This document shows positions 52,862 through 64,000 of a stretch of 64,000 bases of DNA, piece by piece. The first letter of the stretch is position 1; each line of letters starts with the position of its first letter. The stretch covers positions 972,501 to 1,036,500 of the forward strand of contig OU015659.1 of the NCBI GenBank assembly GCA_907165275.2, given 5' to 3'. The notes beneath the pieces were generated by a model, which ran no database searches, was not told where the DNA came from, and worked only from the letters and a program-made list of their open reading frames with translations. A program made the translations under genes and the position numbers. The stretch comes from Zygaena filipendulae (taxonomy: Eukaryota; Arthropoda; Insecta; Lepidoptera; Zygaenidae).

Positions 52862-53047
52862 TAATTTGTGTGAGTTTGTTTGTATGTTTGTTTGTTACGC
52901 TTTTACGTCTTCGGCTCAATCGATCGTCATGAAATTTTGCATACACATTGTCAGGGGTACAGAGAAGGACATAGGATAGCTTTCTTCCCGAAATTCCTGC
53001 GGGAACTCTGAAATTGACGCGGGTGAATCCGCGGGGAACAGCTAGTA
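52862..53047 (-). repeat. CCCGCGG-type repeat
   Basis: TGTTTGTTACGCTTTTACGT, TTTTGCATACACATTGTCAG, TGACGCGGGTGAATCCGCGG and GGAACAGCTAGTAG. Confidence 0.7.
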
Positions 53048-53351
53048 GTTATATATAAAATTAACTAGTGGAGGTTTAAAAGATTTCAACAGATAATTCC
53101 AGAGAGAAATCCACCTACGAAACCCTTGTCTGTCTATGTTTGCGTCTGTTTTAGTGAACCCACTTGAATTTTGGACATTGACAAATTACAGTCCGCCGTG
53201 AGATGGGTGTCGGAAGGGGACTATATGACGTCGGCCGGAGCATAATCGGCTACAATAGTCGCCCAGACACTAGACAGTCCACCTCTCCCGCGAAGATGAC
53301 AATTCGGTAGTTGATGACGCGAACAGACACTGCTGTTGTTCTGTATTTTTA

Positions 53352-53795
53352 ACTAGCTGTTCCCCGCGATTTCACCCGTGATCATTTCGGAGAGCCCGCG
53401 GGAGTTCCGCGGTATAAAGTACCGTATGTCCCTTTCTGTACCCTTGGCAACGTGTATAGATATGCAAGATTTCATGATGATCGGTGGAGCCGTTAGGTTA
53501 GTTACTCACTTTCGAGTTTCGCATCCTCACATACTATTATATATATAAATCACGTGTCACGTTGTTTGTCCGCAATGGACTCCGAAACTACTGAACGGAT
53601 TTTGATAAAATTTTGTAACCATTTATAATATGGTCCAACTTAAAAGATAGGATAGTTTTTATCCCGGAATTCCCTCGGGAACTCCGGAATTAATGCCGGG
53701 AACTGCTTATCAACGTAAACTACAGCACTTTTTTCCCGGAATTACCGCGGGAACTCCGAAATTACCGCGGATGAAATCGCGCGGGACAGCTAGTA
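53352..53795. repeat. two CCCGCGG-type repeats in opposite orientation
   Basis: 53352-53530 (+): CTAGCTGTTCCCCGCGATTT .. GATGATCGGTGGAGCCGTTA. 53545-53795 (-): AATCACGTGTCACGTTGTTT .. AATCGCGCGGGACAGCTAGT. A related inverted fragment with CTGTCTGTCTGTCTGTCTGT follows at 53798-54082. Confidence 0.75.
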
Positions 53796-54082
53796 CTATT
53801 ATAAAACAAAGTCCTCCGCTGTGTCTGTCTGTCTGTCTGTCTGTTCGCGATAAACTCTTAAACTACTGTACGGATTTTCATACGGTTTTTACCAACAAAG
53901 AGTGATTCAAAAGGAAAATTTATAAATATAGTTTGTCCTAGAATTCCCGCAAGAACTCCGAAATTCGGGATAAAAATACCATGGCCTTTTCAGTAAGGGG
54001 TACTGAAAAGGACATGGTACTACTACTAGTATGTATTCCTTGATGATCGGTTGAATAGTTAAGGAGTGAGAAGGTAACAAAC

Positions 54083-54598
54083 AGACCGAGGTTTCGCGTT
54101 TGTAGTATTAGTATGAATTTATGATAGTGATTTTAGTTGAAGCTTTGTTTCATCGCAATCGGTCCACAAAAAGAGGAGTTGAAAAGGATACGCGTCAACC
54201 CATCGGCAACATTGATTAATTGTGTCTATAGATACTCACTTGTTGTGTAATTTATGGACCGAGTCGGTTTCGAGGTTATAATGGGGATGTTGACTACTTT
54301 TGAAAATCAAAATTATAAGTAGTCCGTCAATTAGAAAATAAAACAATAGATATTTTTTTTTGGTTTTCAAATAAATTAAAATATACAGAGATAAAGCGCA
54401 TTAAAGTTTAGGGTGAGGGGGTCGTGACGTCCATAACCGCAAAAATCGCCATACAAACTGTCAGAATAGTGACGTCACGCGAAATTTCAACTCAATATAT
54501 CGCCGTTATTTTTTGATTACGTAAAAAAAGAAAAAATACCTGTCCAATATTTTTTATTAATCTACAAGACGGACTAAAAAAAATTAGTCAAGATGCCC
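54083..54598 (+). repeat. left arm of inverted duplication, includes family B MITE (54284-54598)
   Basis: 54083-54280 (GACCGAGGTTTCGCGTTTGT .. GACCGAGTCGGTTTCGAGGT) plus the adjoining MITE (GGGGATGTTGACTACTTTTG .. TTAGTCAAGATGCCC) reappear as reverse complement at 56674-57174. Confidence 0.85.
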
Positions 54599-55204
54599 AT
54601 TTTAACGTTCGTGTTTCGCCATCCGACCGATGGTCCCAGTTGAGTTTTATGGTGGTCGGTCGCCGTTGCTTTGATCATCAGGGAGTTTTATTACTCCACT
54701 AAATCGTGGAGTGTTGCGATTATTCTTCTTCCTTTTATGGACTTTCGCATATTGACTCGTATTGTCTATGATCATAGATATGGGATCCTGTTTGTTACCA
54801 TGCGTACAATTATGATCATATTTTGTCAACGTACTTAGTGGTTACAAATTCTTTGATTTTGCCTAAACCTCAAAATGACCGTCTTCAAAATGCAATTTCT
54901 CGGAAATTGATGGTTCCACCTTTGACAATATGTACTTAGTTGAATACCTACAGCGTCATCCATTCGGAGATACTACATTAGTTAATATCCAGTTTCAAGT
55001 AAAGTAAATTTTTATCGATTAGCATCGATGTAGGTACAATTTGAAATAGCAATTAATAGTACTATAGTTTGCAAAATCGAAACGTCATAACTTTTTGCAC
55101 ACATGAGATACCCACTGCTACTGCGAAAAGAAAATTATTATTGCCCCATAAAGCACCATAGAATACAAGGAAATCCACTTTTGTCAATTTTTTATCTATG
55201 TACC

Positions 55205-55390
55205 TATATTAATAAAATGAAATAAAGAGGTAAAGTTTGTGACATTGTAGGGGGTAATCTCTGGATCTACTGAAATGATTTTGAAAATTCTTTTACCTAG
55301 TGTTCCTGAGTGTCATAGAGTACTTCTTATCCCGGAATTCCTGCGCGAACTCCGAAATTACCGCGGGTGAAACCGCGGGGGAGGAACTAG
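55205..55390 (-). repeat. CCCGCGG-type repeat (GTTGTAGGGGGTAATC subfamily)
   Basis: GTGACATTGTAGGGGGTAAT, TTACCGCGGGTGAAACCGCG and GGAACTAGTCG, same subfamily as 38336-38540. Confidence 0.7.
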
Positions 55391-55757
55391 TCGACAATAA
55401 AGTAAATGACAGAACTTCCATCTTCGATTCACGCCAAAAAATATGTTGGTAACGCGTCTGCCGCTAGATATGGAGGGGAGGGTGTCTAGTGCGTCCTCTC
55501 TTTCACTCTTGCATGCACATTTGACCGGCGAGTTGCTGTCTCGGGACAAGCAATATGTTTATTATTATATTTTGTACTATTTCGTTTTTTCTTAAGTAAT
55601 AATGATAATAATTTGTTCAACTTGCTTTCTGTTTAGTTAAAGATTTGCAAGTGTGTGTTTCAATCAAATAAACATTATCTAATTTTGTCTTTTTATAAAT
55701 AATATTCCAAAGGCTAAATCATTATGATAATTGATAACTACAATCCAGCCTTAAAAC

Positions 55758-56291
55758 TAGTGATGGGCCGAGTACTAGATTTACTGAGTAACCGAGTACC
55801 GAGTATTATACGGTTTTACTTTACCGAGTACTCGGCCGAGTAACTCGGTTCAGTCTTTACGAAGTTTACCAGCTTAATGGCGTGTGTTTTTCCCAAAACT
55901 TACTACTTGTATAATTAGATTTTTACCCAATTTTTAAACTAAAACAAGAAACACACTCAACAGAATGAAACGGTAGTGGACAGTCATTCAATAAATATTA
56001 CAGGTATTTCAACATTTGATCTGATTATAAAATTAAGTTCGATGACGAGTTAGCAAATTTCAGACTTTTTGTTTTTGTTAAGATTGATACGTTTTTAAAA
56101 TAATGAATGGGATAACAACTTTTTAAGTTTTCAGTATGACATTAACCTAACAAATTATTCAAAACAAGTACTCGGCAGTTGAACCGGGTTATTCGGCCGA
56201 GTACGAGTATTAAAAAAACCACCGAATACACCGAGTACCCGAGTAACAGTAGTAACCGAGTAGTAGTAACCGAGTACTCGGCGCATCTCTA
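55758..56291. mobile_element. hAT-like MITE with 8-bp duplication CTTAAAAC
   Basis: The ends TAGTGATGGGCCGAGTACT and AGTACTCGGCGCATCTCTA are inverted repeats. CTTAAAAC is duplicated exactly (55750-55757 and 56292-56299). Arrays of ACCGAGTACTCGG-type motifs fill both ends. The central part is AT-rich and non-coding. Confidence 0.9.
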
Positions 56292-56574
56292 CTTAAAACT
56301 AATAAGTATTTTAAATTTGATCTCTACTTTTAATATAGACTGATAAAAATGTGTTCGTTAACACTTTTCTTATTGTCTCTATCAAGGAGAAGACATTTTG
56401 CTGTTGTGTTTTTTAGCTATAGCATTAAATACACTATTACACTTAACTGATAACGCTTTGTCTGACCTGACCAATAAAAATCTTTTGGCTGCATAGGTAC
56501 CTACCTATTTCCAATGCAAAAACTATGAAAACATTAATCGTTTGATAATTTTAACACATTTCGTATGGGTATAA

Positions 56575-56655
56575 ACTCTATACCGAAGAGTCGGCGCTCT
56601 TTGCCGAACAGTCGGCTTTACCGACTAGGTAGTCGCCGACTAGTCGAAATATCTC
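56575..56655. mobile_element. solo end of a second hAT-like element
   Basis: GAAGAGTCGGCGCTCTTTGC .. GCCGACTAGTCGAAATATCT plus CTACTA mirrors TAGAGATATTTCGACTAGTC hAT-type ends. The other end was not found; it directly precedes the right arm of the inverted duplication. Confidence 0.5.
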
Positions 56656-56673
56656 TACTATAAAGCAAAAAAT

Positions 56674-57174
56674 GGTCATGTTGACTAATTTTTATTTTTT
56701 AGTCCGTCTTGTAGATTATTAAAAAATATTGGACACGTATTTTTTCTTTTTTTACGCAATCAAAAAATAACGGCGATATATTGAGTTGAAATTTCGCATG
56801 ACGTCACTATTCTGACAGTTGGTATGGCGGTTTTAGCGGTTAGTGACGTTACGACCCCCTCACCCTAAACTTTAATGCGCATTATCTCTGTATATTTTAA
56901 TTTATTTGAAAAAGCAAAAAATACGTATCTATTGTTTTTTTATTTTCTAATTGACGGACTAATTATAATTTTGATTTTCAAAAGTAGTCAACATCCCCAT
57001 TATAACCTAGAAACCGACTCGGTCCATAAATTACATAACAAGTGAGTATCTATAGACACTATTCATCAAATTGCCGGTGGGTTGACGCGTACCCTATTCA
57101 ACTCCTTCAGGCTTCAAGGAACTAAAATTACCATCATAAATTCATACTAATACTGCAAACGCAAAACCTCGGTC
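56674..57174 (-). repeat. right arm of inverted duplication, includes family B MITE (56674-56998)
   Basis: Reverse complement of 54083-54598. It is directly followed by a partial family B end, 57175-57247 (GTGTCTATTGTTTTTTTATT .. GTAGTCAACATCCC), so the single-copy flank is sandwiched between two MITE pieces. Confidence 0.85.
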
Positions 57175-57685
57175 GTGTCTATTGTTTTTTTATTTTCTAA
57201 CTGACGGACTAATTAGAATTTTGATTTTCAAAAGTAGTCAACATCCCTATTACCAGTATTAAGTTACTATGAGACATTTTCGATTCGCCGCGAAACCTAT
57301 ATATTTATTTACTCAACATATTCACAACGTTATCTATGTATGTACCTACCTATATTTTGATGGGTGAGGCTATCCAAGTGACTAGGACTGTATATTGTGC
57401 ATGTGTTGGTTCTGTGTCATGATTTAGGTTAATTGCTGTACCACATCTTAATGCAAGTGATTCACGAATCGCATTCTCATTTCTCGTCGATGATGTAATA
57501 ATTGCATGTGGTGCCCGAAAATTACGCCAACGTAGTAGCTCATGGCGGTCGATGCAAGACTGGTTTTATTTACATTATTAAGTTTTTAAGAGTATCTAAT
57601 AATTACTAATTAGTAATTACTATCCATGATTGCATAAAAAACGAAACAAAACAGCCTAACAGCATGGATTCGTTCAAAATTCGGA

Positions 57686-57950
57686 GGGATGTTGACGACT
57701 TTTCAAAATCAAAATTCTAACTAGGTAGTCCGTCAGTTAGAAAATAAAAAAATAATGGACACGTATTTTTTGATTTTTCAAATTATGAAAATATATACAT
57801 AGATATAGCGCATTAAAATTTAAAGTGAAGGGTGGGGGCTCGTGACGGCAGTAACCGGTTTAACAAACTGCATCAGATAGTGACGTCACGCGAAATTTTA
57901 TCTCAATGTATCGCCGTTATTTTTTGATTACGTAAGTAAAAAAAGAAAAA
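57686..57950 (+). mobile_element. family B MITE, truncated
   Basis: GGGATGTTGACGACTTTTCA, GTCCGTCAGTTAGAAAATAA and GTGACGTCACGCGAAATTTT are present. The right end after TTTTTTGATTACGTAAG is lost. Confidence 0.75.
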
Positions 57951-58377
57951 ATAATCAGCGTTCAATTAATCAGCGTTGCCTGAGCGCTTTAGTTTCAAAC
58001 TCTTCAATACAAGAAAATCAGCCGAAGTAGGTATAATATAGAGCTTGACATGGCCGAGGAGATTTTAGTATTTTTTAATTTTTTTATCGTTTTAAAATTC
58101 TTAAAATCTGTTCCTGTAAATTTTTTTTTTATACTTCATGTTAACCCTACATAACTTATCTATCTAGCCATTGATTTATCAAAACTTTATTTTAAAATTC
58201 AAATCAATTAACTTATAGGTAATATTCTTTTTGCATTTTTTTTGTAATATTTTGTCACTAAAATATTTTTTAATCTTTTCAGGTACTATATAAAATTGAT
58301 AGTAAAACAGTTCATCACAAGTAGGTAGGTAAGTCATGTTGGTTTGATATGGTTATGGATGGATGTATCTGAATTCT

Positions 58378-58975
58378 GAAATCCTAATATTAATGAATAC
58401 GAATGTGAATTTGTTTATTTGTTACGCTGTCACCGAATTGCTCGTTTAAAGATAGTATAGATGACAAAATTTTGCATAGTCACACTTTCACGCTGTCAGC
58501 GGTGCAGAAAAGGACATAAGGTTATTCCCGCGGGAGCTCCGAATAACGAAGGTGAAGCCACGGGGAACAGCTAGTAATCTTCTTAATCTTAATACCTATA
58601 CATATATAAATTATGCATCACGTTGTGTATCCGCGATGGACTCCAAAACTACTGAATTGATCATGATGAAATTTGGTCACTATGTTTTAATTTGGCTCAA
58701 CTTAAAAATAGGATAGTTTTTATCCCGGAATTCCCGCGGCAACTCCGAAATTACCGCGGGTGAAACCGCGGGGAACAGCTATATAATAGACTAGCTGTCG
58801 GAGTTCCCGGTGGAATTCCGGATTACAATATAGCCTATGTTACTCAGGGATAATGTAGCTTTCAAATGGTGAAAGAATTTTTGAAATCGGTCCAGTAGTT
58901 TTTGAGGTTAATCATAACAAACAAACAAAAAATCAAATCTTTCCTCTTTATAGTATTATTAGTATAGATATATTT
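58378..58975. repeat. cluster of three CCCGCGG-type repeats
   Basis: 58378-58575 (-, ends GGGGAACAGCTAGTAA). 58600-58786 (-, GTTTGTCCGCG subfamily, ends GAACAGCTAT). 58790-58975 (+, ACTAGCTGTCGGAGTTCCCG .. AACAAACAAAAAATC plus TATAGTATTATTAG). Confidence 0.7.
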
Positions 58976-58979
58976 TATG

Positions 58980-59600
58980 CATATTTTTCTCCCGTTTAAT
59001 GTGTTATTATCGCTTGACTTTTAGACCTTGTCATTCATGTTACAAATGCACACACGATGCGTAGGCAATTCCTTATCTTGTTGATATTCTTAAAATGTGA
59101 TAGTGTGTGCGTGTCGGCTTGTTGTGCGATGGATATAGTAACAACCGATAATGTTATAACAATAACAAAATAAAAGTTTGTAGGTATGATAGTAGGGATC
59201 ATTGGTGCACAAGAAATGAAAAAAACTATATTGGCTTTGATTTCGTTGCGTTTGTATAAAGAGGAGTCGAACGAACTACATTACAGAAATGAAGTTTACA
59301 TTGCCTAATAAAAAACGAAACGAGATTAGATTGCTACATAGTTTATCATACTATACATATAGGTACATATATATAATTATATAATTTGCGGTATAAGGAC
59401 CAGATGGTATAAACATTTCTCCAATTTTACAGGAGAGCTAAAAAACGGTCAAAATATCACGTCGTCGAACTTGAAAGTCTTTTTATACCATCCCGTTTTT
59501 ATGAAGTTTTAGTGATTGGATAATGGGGCATCACATGGTATAAAAACTAAATTATATTTTATCCGTCACTTAAATAGTAAAAATAATAATACAAATAGTA
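58980..59600. other. AT-rich DNA, nothing recognised
   Basis: It has GATGGTATAAACATTTC (59404) and its partial inverse GGTATAAAAACTAAATT (59537), hinting at a small diverged foldback. No gene is supported. A family B remnant follows at 59615-59695. Confidence 0.3.
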
Positions 59601-59789
59601 CCTATTACCTACATAATATTTGCTTTTTCAAATCATTGAAAAAATACTTACAATTATAAAACGCACTAAAGTTTGGGAGTGGAAGGTCCCGACGTCATAC
59701 CTAAGTGTAACGTGGCCTATTTTAGGTGTAACATTGCCTATAATTCGCGCCGCGACCGTGACAATAGACCGAGCCCGGAGATTGTCTCG

Positions 59790-60026
59790 CTGCCGCACTC
59801 AGAGTCGACTTTAATGATTACTTAGTTAAGTATAGATTTTTAAAACAAAACTGTCGCAATCAGACAAGTTAAATAAATTAATGTTGATTGGCATTTAACT
59901 AATTCAGTTACATCTCATTAAATGCCAATTAACATTAATTTACTGAACTTCTCTGATTGCTGCAATTTTGTTTTAAAAATCTATACTTAACTAAGTAATC
60001 ATTAAAGTCGACTCTGAGTGCGGCGG
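59790..60026. mobile_element. family C palindromic MITE, copy 4
   Basis: 237 bp, CTGCCGCACTCAGAGTCGAC .. GACTCTGAGTGCGGCGG. TCG is duplicated at 59787-59789 and 60027-60029. ACCGAGCCCGGAGA occurs on both sides (59769 and about 60055). Confidence 0.9.
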
Positions 60027-60159
60027 TCGGTCTCTTTTACTGTACAGGTCGAGACCGAGCCCGGAGACCGCGACTCTTTGGGAACGAGACGTCAGTATCG
60101 GAGTCTGTCGATAGAGCAAAAAATAAATAAAAAATTATTATGTTATTAGTAAAGGTGTT

Positions 60160-60480
60160 ACCTTTCACCCGCGTTAATTTCGGAATTTTGCGGGGGTTTC
60201 GCGATAAAAAGTAACCTATGTACTTTTTGTACCCCTGACAACGTAGGTGGTTTGACTTTTTCTGACACTTCCAACAATAATCGTTATATTTCAACCAATT
60301 TACGCAAAACCTTAATAAGTTATATCTAAACCTTCCTCATGAATCACTATAGCTATTGGTGAAAACCGCGTGAAAATCCGTTCAGTAGTTCTTGGTTTTT
60401 ATTTCGTCGGAGTTTTTGAGCTTATCGCGAACAGACAGACAGACGCGGCGGAGGTTTTTGTTTTATAATATGTAGATGTC
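60160..60480 (+). repeat. composite CCCGCGG-type and GACAGACAGACG repeat
   Basis: CACCCGCGTTAATTTCGGAA, AGTAACCTATGTACTTTTTG, then AAAATCCGTTCAGTAGTTCT and CGAACAGACAGACAGACGCG ending TATAATATGTA. A TTTATTTCGTCGGAG insert lies within AGTAGTT..TTTTGAG. Confidence 0.6.
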
Positions 60481-60508
60481 GATTGTAAACGGACTAACTA
60501 TACAAATA

Positions 60509-60832
60509 GGCTAGTTTCCTAAATTTTCTTTTTTAGTCCGTTTTGTAGATTATTAAAAAATATTGGACACGTATTTTTTTATTTTTTATGTAACCAAAAA
60601 ATAACGGAGATATATCAAGTCGAAATTTCACATGACGTCACGCCTCGCTACAGTTTGTTCGCACGTTATAGCGAGCTGTGACATCACGAGTCCCCCACCC
60701 TAAACTTTAATGCGCTTTATCTATGCATATTTCCATTATTTTAAAAAAGCAAAAAATACGTGTCTTTTATTTTTTTATTATCTAACTGACGGACTAAATA
60801 GAATTTTGATTTTTTTACCCAGGAAACTAGCC
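60509..60832 (-). mobile_element. family B MITE, variant with GGCTAGTTTCCT ends
   Basis: 324 bp, GGCTAGTTTCCTAAATTTTC .. ACCCAGGAAACTAGCC with TA on both sides. Nearly identical in inverse orientation to 40953-41274. Confidence 0.9.
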
Positions 60833-60839
60833 TATTGCT

Positions 60840-61620
60840 AACGACAAAATAGTGACTTGTCATAGTAAACAGTATACCAAGTGAGTTAATTTCTTGGTTG
60901 TTGACGAGTGAAAGCCGTATCGAAAACACGCGTGTCACGTTTTTCGTTATTTCAGTCACTTTTCAGCATCTATTTTGGACCCTGAGCAGGAAACTGACTT
61001 TCAAGAGAGCCATGTTTTAACTTGGGGGACAATCTAACATTGTCATTGGCGTTTCGCCACAATTGAAGAAGTAGATGAAGAGATTATTATTATTAAGAAA
61101 CTTTGTCATTGGCACTTTATATTTATAGACGCCATTATTAAAGAAGAAGAAGAAGAGTTAATTTCTTTCCTGACACTCTTTCTAGCTAGCGGCGATAGGT
61201 TTAGATTTCGCCGCACATTTATTTGTACGAATTTATTTGTATCTCGATGGTTTCCATGCATAAAATCAATATTTGCAACGAATGCAGCAGTCTCCATACC
61301 CTACTGCCACTAGTCGAAACTTAATCAGGCCCACCCTATTTTTCTCTTCCCTGACCTGTCGACTGTCAATTTCTCGAAATGAGTTCGGTACCTTGAAAAA
61401 TGATTATACTTTTTATGCAGGGTCTAACCCTCTTCAAATGTTCATATGCCATATGTTATACAAAAAAATAACCGAGTAAGTGGTATTTCTGGTAACAATG
61501 TCCAAGTCTTAATAGTCACACTGATAACAAATGTACCTATGTTGATAACAAACACCAGAACGAGGTAAACATGGAATAAACACTGTTGCTTTAGTGACTT
61601 TTAAATCACAAGTCTAATAA
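60840..61620. other. AT-rich DNA, nothing recognised
   Basis: Several short open frames (for example 61273-61479 +, 61106-61297 -) lack domain signatures or splice logic. A short AAGAAGAAGAAGAAGAG tract lies near 61140. Confidence 0.3.
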
Positions 61621-61629
61621 AGCTACAAT

Positions 61630-61880
61630 TTTGAAAGAACGAAAGAAAGAAAGAAAGAAAAGGCATTTATTTGGACACAGAGACAACACAATTACAATTA
61701 TTTTATACAAACATGATTTAACAAAAAAAAAAGTATATAGTCATTATATATGATAACAAATGGTGTTTGCGTGGTGCGTCCCCATGACCAAAACGGTCAC
61801 TGCCTCAGAATGCTGCTACGAGTGCGGGCGCCGGGCACTCCTAGCGCTGATTTTCAGTCAGGACCGGACTGATTAGCTCC
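61630..61880 (-). repeat. LINE-type 3' end with (GAAA)n
   Basis: GAAAGAAAGAAAGAAAGAAA then AGGCATTTATTTGGACACAG. Reversed, this is a LINE 3' end with a TTTC tail. GGTGCGTCCCCATGACCAAA and CGGGCGCCGGGCACTC follow further in. Confidence 0.5.
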
Positions 61881-62526
61881 AAATTCTACATGAAAATAAA
61901 TTTTCGAGACTCTTGTAACTTTTACACCGCTAACCCAAAACTTCTGAAATTTATATTTCGACAAGTACATATATTTAGCGACTTTTTTTACATAGATAAG
62001 TAATCAGATTACTCAGAAATCCCTGCTTACAGGCTACAGGTGTTACACGTTATTGCCATAGATAGGTCCCAATCTCAATCTTTTGCCTGGAACTCCACAG
62101 ATTTGGACAAGCGATCTAACTAGACATTTAGGAGTTTTTTAAGCGCAGAAAGTTACCTAAATATACATAAATGTACTCGTAAGTACCTACCTGTGTAAAT
62201 CTTTCGATGGAAACCTTTGTCGTTCACGGGAAAAGTCATGGTTTGTTAAAAGGCGTCAACGCGTCTTTGCTTAATTTGCACTTAACAATATACAATGTAT
62301 TTGTAAAACAATCGAACTTGTTTTATACCGCGGTACTTAACTACTAACTGCCTATGAGTTCAATGCGTTAACTGCATGTTTACCGTTTGTTTGTGAACTA
62401 TGTTTTCAAATAATGCACCGTGTTAGACATAAACTAAAATAATTATAGGTAATTATGTAAACTCTTCGACCACAACAAACTTTGTGCAAAATTAAATTTC
62501 AAAATTAATTCTGCACCAAGATAATA

Positions 62527-62849
62527 GGGATGTTGACTACTTTTGAAAATCAAAATTCTAATTAGTCCGTCAGTTAGAAAATAAAAAAACAATAGACACG
62601 TATTTTTTGCTTTTTTAAATAAATTAAAATATACAGAGATAAAGCGCATTAAAGTTTAGGATGAGGAGGTCGTGACGTCACTAACCGCAAAACCGCCATA
62701 CAAACTGTCAGAATAGTGACGTCACACGAAATTTCAACTCAATATATCGCCGTTATTTTTTGATTGCGTAAAAAAATAAAAAATACGTGTCCAATATTTT
62801 TTAATAATCTACAAGACGGACTAAAAAATAAAAATTAGTCAACATGCCC
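62527..62849 (+). mobile_element. family B MITE, full-length copy
   Basis: GGGATGTTGACTACTTTTGA .. AAAAATTAGTCAACATGCCC. Both TGACGTCA boxes are intact (CGTGACGTCACTAACC and GTGACGTCACACG). A good reference copy for the family. Confidence 0.92.
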
Positions 62850-62861
62850 ATTATCACTATG

Positions 62862-62905
62862 GGAATCGAATCCCTGTCCTTCAGCAATCCGTTATACCGT
62901 AATCT
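62862..62905 (-). repeat. tRNA-like fragment (B-box half)
   Basis: On the minus strand GATTACGGTATAACGGATTG is followed by GGACAGGGATTCGATTCCC, a T-arm-like B-box. The A-box half is not convincing. SINE or tRNA remnant. Confidence 0.35.
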
Positions 62906-63135
62906 AACAATACATACATACTTTCTCCCACGAATTAGTTCGCAAACGTTTGTGAGTGGTGCCCCTGTAGGCAAGACTCCATCATCTTTTTACCTAATCT
63001 TCGTGATTTTCCGAATATACGTCATTGTATGTAACTCAAAACAAAATTGATAGTAAATCCAAAAGAAAGGTAAATAGTCCTAATACACACCTGGGATATA
63101 CTTATACATTTATTCATATTTACTTAAGCATACTT

Positions 63136-63370
63136 GGACATAGATAAGCAATAGTGTGTTAACCCACATTGGAGAAATTTTGAGTAAATCGCGTTTTAAA
63201 AGTATAGCACCTTTTTGTGTCAACATTTTTTATGTTCAATATTTAGTTACATATTTAAGCAATGTAATAAGGTAAACACATAATTAAAAAACGTTCCCCA
63301 ACTCTCAATAAATTGTTCTGAATCAATAACTTAATTTTGTGGGTTAACATGTTATTGCTTATCTGCGTCC
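63136..63370 (+). mobile_element. family A MITE, copy 7
   Basis: 235 bp, GGACATAGATAAGCAATAGT .. ATTGCTTATCTGCGTCC. ACTT is duplicated at 63132-63135 and 63371-63374. Confidence 0.95.
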
Positions 63371-63495
63371 ACTTATGCATCCGCATTGTAGATGGAAGCA
63401 AGATTAGTAATTTGGGACGGTCGTTAAATCTGATTGCAATCTATCAACTAAAGTTCAACGACTGAGGAAAGTGTTTACATACTACATAGAGTAGT

Positions 63496-63594
63496 ATGTC
63501 TGATGCTGGCTATACCAACGCACGTCGTGTGAAGGTTTTCTGCACCAACAACCGTTACCTCTGCAACGTGCCCCGCCCACGGCCCACCGCTTAG
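63496..63594 (+). CDS. small GC-rich ORF, unrecognised
   Basis: ATG to TAG, 32 residues (MSDAGYTNARRVKVFCTNNR..LCNVPRPRPTA). GC content rises only across this segment, and a stop lies just upstream in frame. It could be a decayed exon or leader. No splice site pair is clear. Confidence 0.2.
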   Translation: MSDAGYTNARRVKVFCTNNRYLCNVPRPRPTA

Positions 63595-64000
63595 CTATTC
63601 AAGATTACCAAATACGAGATTAATACAAAACATATTAATTTTTAATAGACATGTTGCGTCGTTAATACTTAATTATGTCTGTACTTACGTATATTATTAT
63701 GATAAATAGCTACAAGTGTTACATTCAGAAACAGTTATTATACAATTAATTTAATTAGCGGTGTGTGTATGCTTGAATTTTTGTTTTTGTAACATAAAAT
63801 TGTTGAAATAAAATAATGTATTTGTGCACTGTGCATGTAATGACATGACTTTTAAAAGTGTGTGAGCGTTCATTTAAGAAATCCAACTACTTTTTTAGTT
63901 AAACAAGTCGGTCAAAACCTGTATTGGTATGTGGATTTAGTTTCGATTCAACTTTTTGGAGCGGGTTAATCTTTGTGTTTCAAATGAAGACTTGCGCAAG
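63595..64000. other. AT-rich window end, nothing recognised
   Basis: No ORF, RNA gene or repeat terminus could be supported in this stretch. Confidence 0.3.

Noticed and set aside
53160..53240. Coding-like segment DKLQSAVRWVSEGDYMTSAGA on the + strand
   Set aside because: Only about 20 codons between stops, with a weak acceptor and no other support.

Overview
The window looks like nuclear DNA of a moth or butterfly (Lepidoptera). It is AT-rich and dense with short GC-richer repeats carrying CCCGCGG/ACCCGCGG cores, which are typical of lepidopteran interspersed elements. It also has ACCTACCTAC-type simple repeats, LINE 3' ends, tRNA-derived SINEs and many non-autonomous DNA transposons (MITEs). 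Species and chromosome cannot be fixed from sequence alone. There are no bacterial operons, CRISPR arrays or prophage genes.

One gene can be read end to end: a two-exon MADF-BESS protein of 217 residues on the + strand (20560-20719 joined to 21618-22111). It has a GC-rich promoter-like region upstream and two common repeats in its intron. Other coding evidence is fragmentary. The clearest piece is a 3' terminal exon (7702-7915, +, 70 residues, membrane-edge-like start then charged tail). Weaker candidates are a GC-rich open frame (29345-29569, +), a very short terminal exon after a TE-like tail (49665-49744, +), a coiled-coil-like 53-residue ORF (18046-18207, -), and short exon-like ORFs at 171-395, 1687-1888, 40283-40468 and 63496-63594. 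Several CpG-rich islands (24.8-25.1 kb, 35.5 kb, 43.6-44.7 kb) could be promoters or 5' UTR exons of genes lying mostly outside the window.

Most of the DNA is mobile-element derived. Family A is a 231-237 bp MITE with GGAC...GTCC ends and 4-bp target duplications (seven full copies). Family B is a ~320 bp MITE with two alternative outer ends on the same TGACGTCA-containing core (about eight full and several partial copies). Family C is a ~237 bp almost perfect palindrome with 3-bp duplications, Harbinger-like (four copies). Three hAT-like MITEs have 8-bp duplications, one of them degenerate; other foldback elements and more than 30 CCCGCGG-type repeats complete the set. The most unusual item is a 29-32 bp palindrome, CTCAGACGAAA...TTTCGTCTGAG, present twice with a different perfect 8-bp direct duplication each time, so it behaves like a transposon reduced to its two inverted ends.

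Layout: 0-8 kb repeats, a minisatellite and the terminal exon; 8-20 kb MITEs; 20-23 kb the MADF-BESS gene; 23-32 kb foldbacks, CpG island, family C and the mini-palindromes; 32-49 kb families A, B, C and CpG-rich DNA; 49-64 kb repeats, an inverted duplication around 54.1-57.2 kb and further MITE copies.
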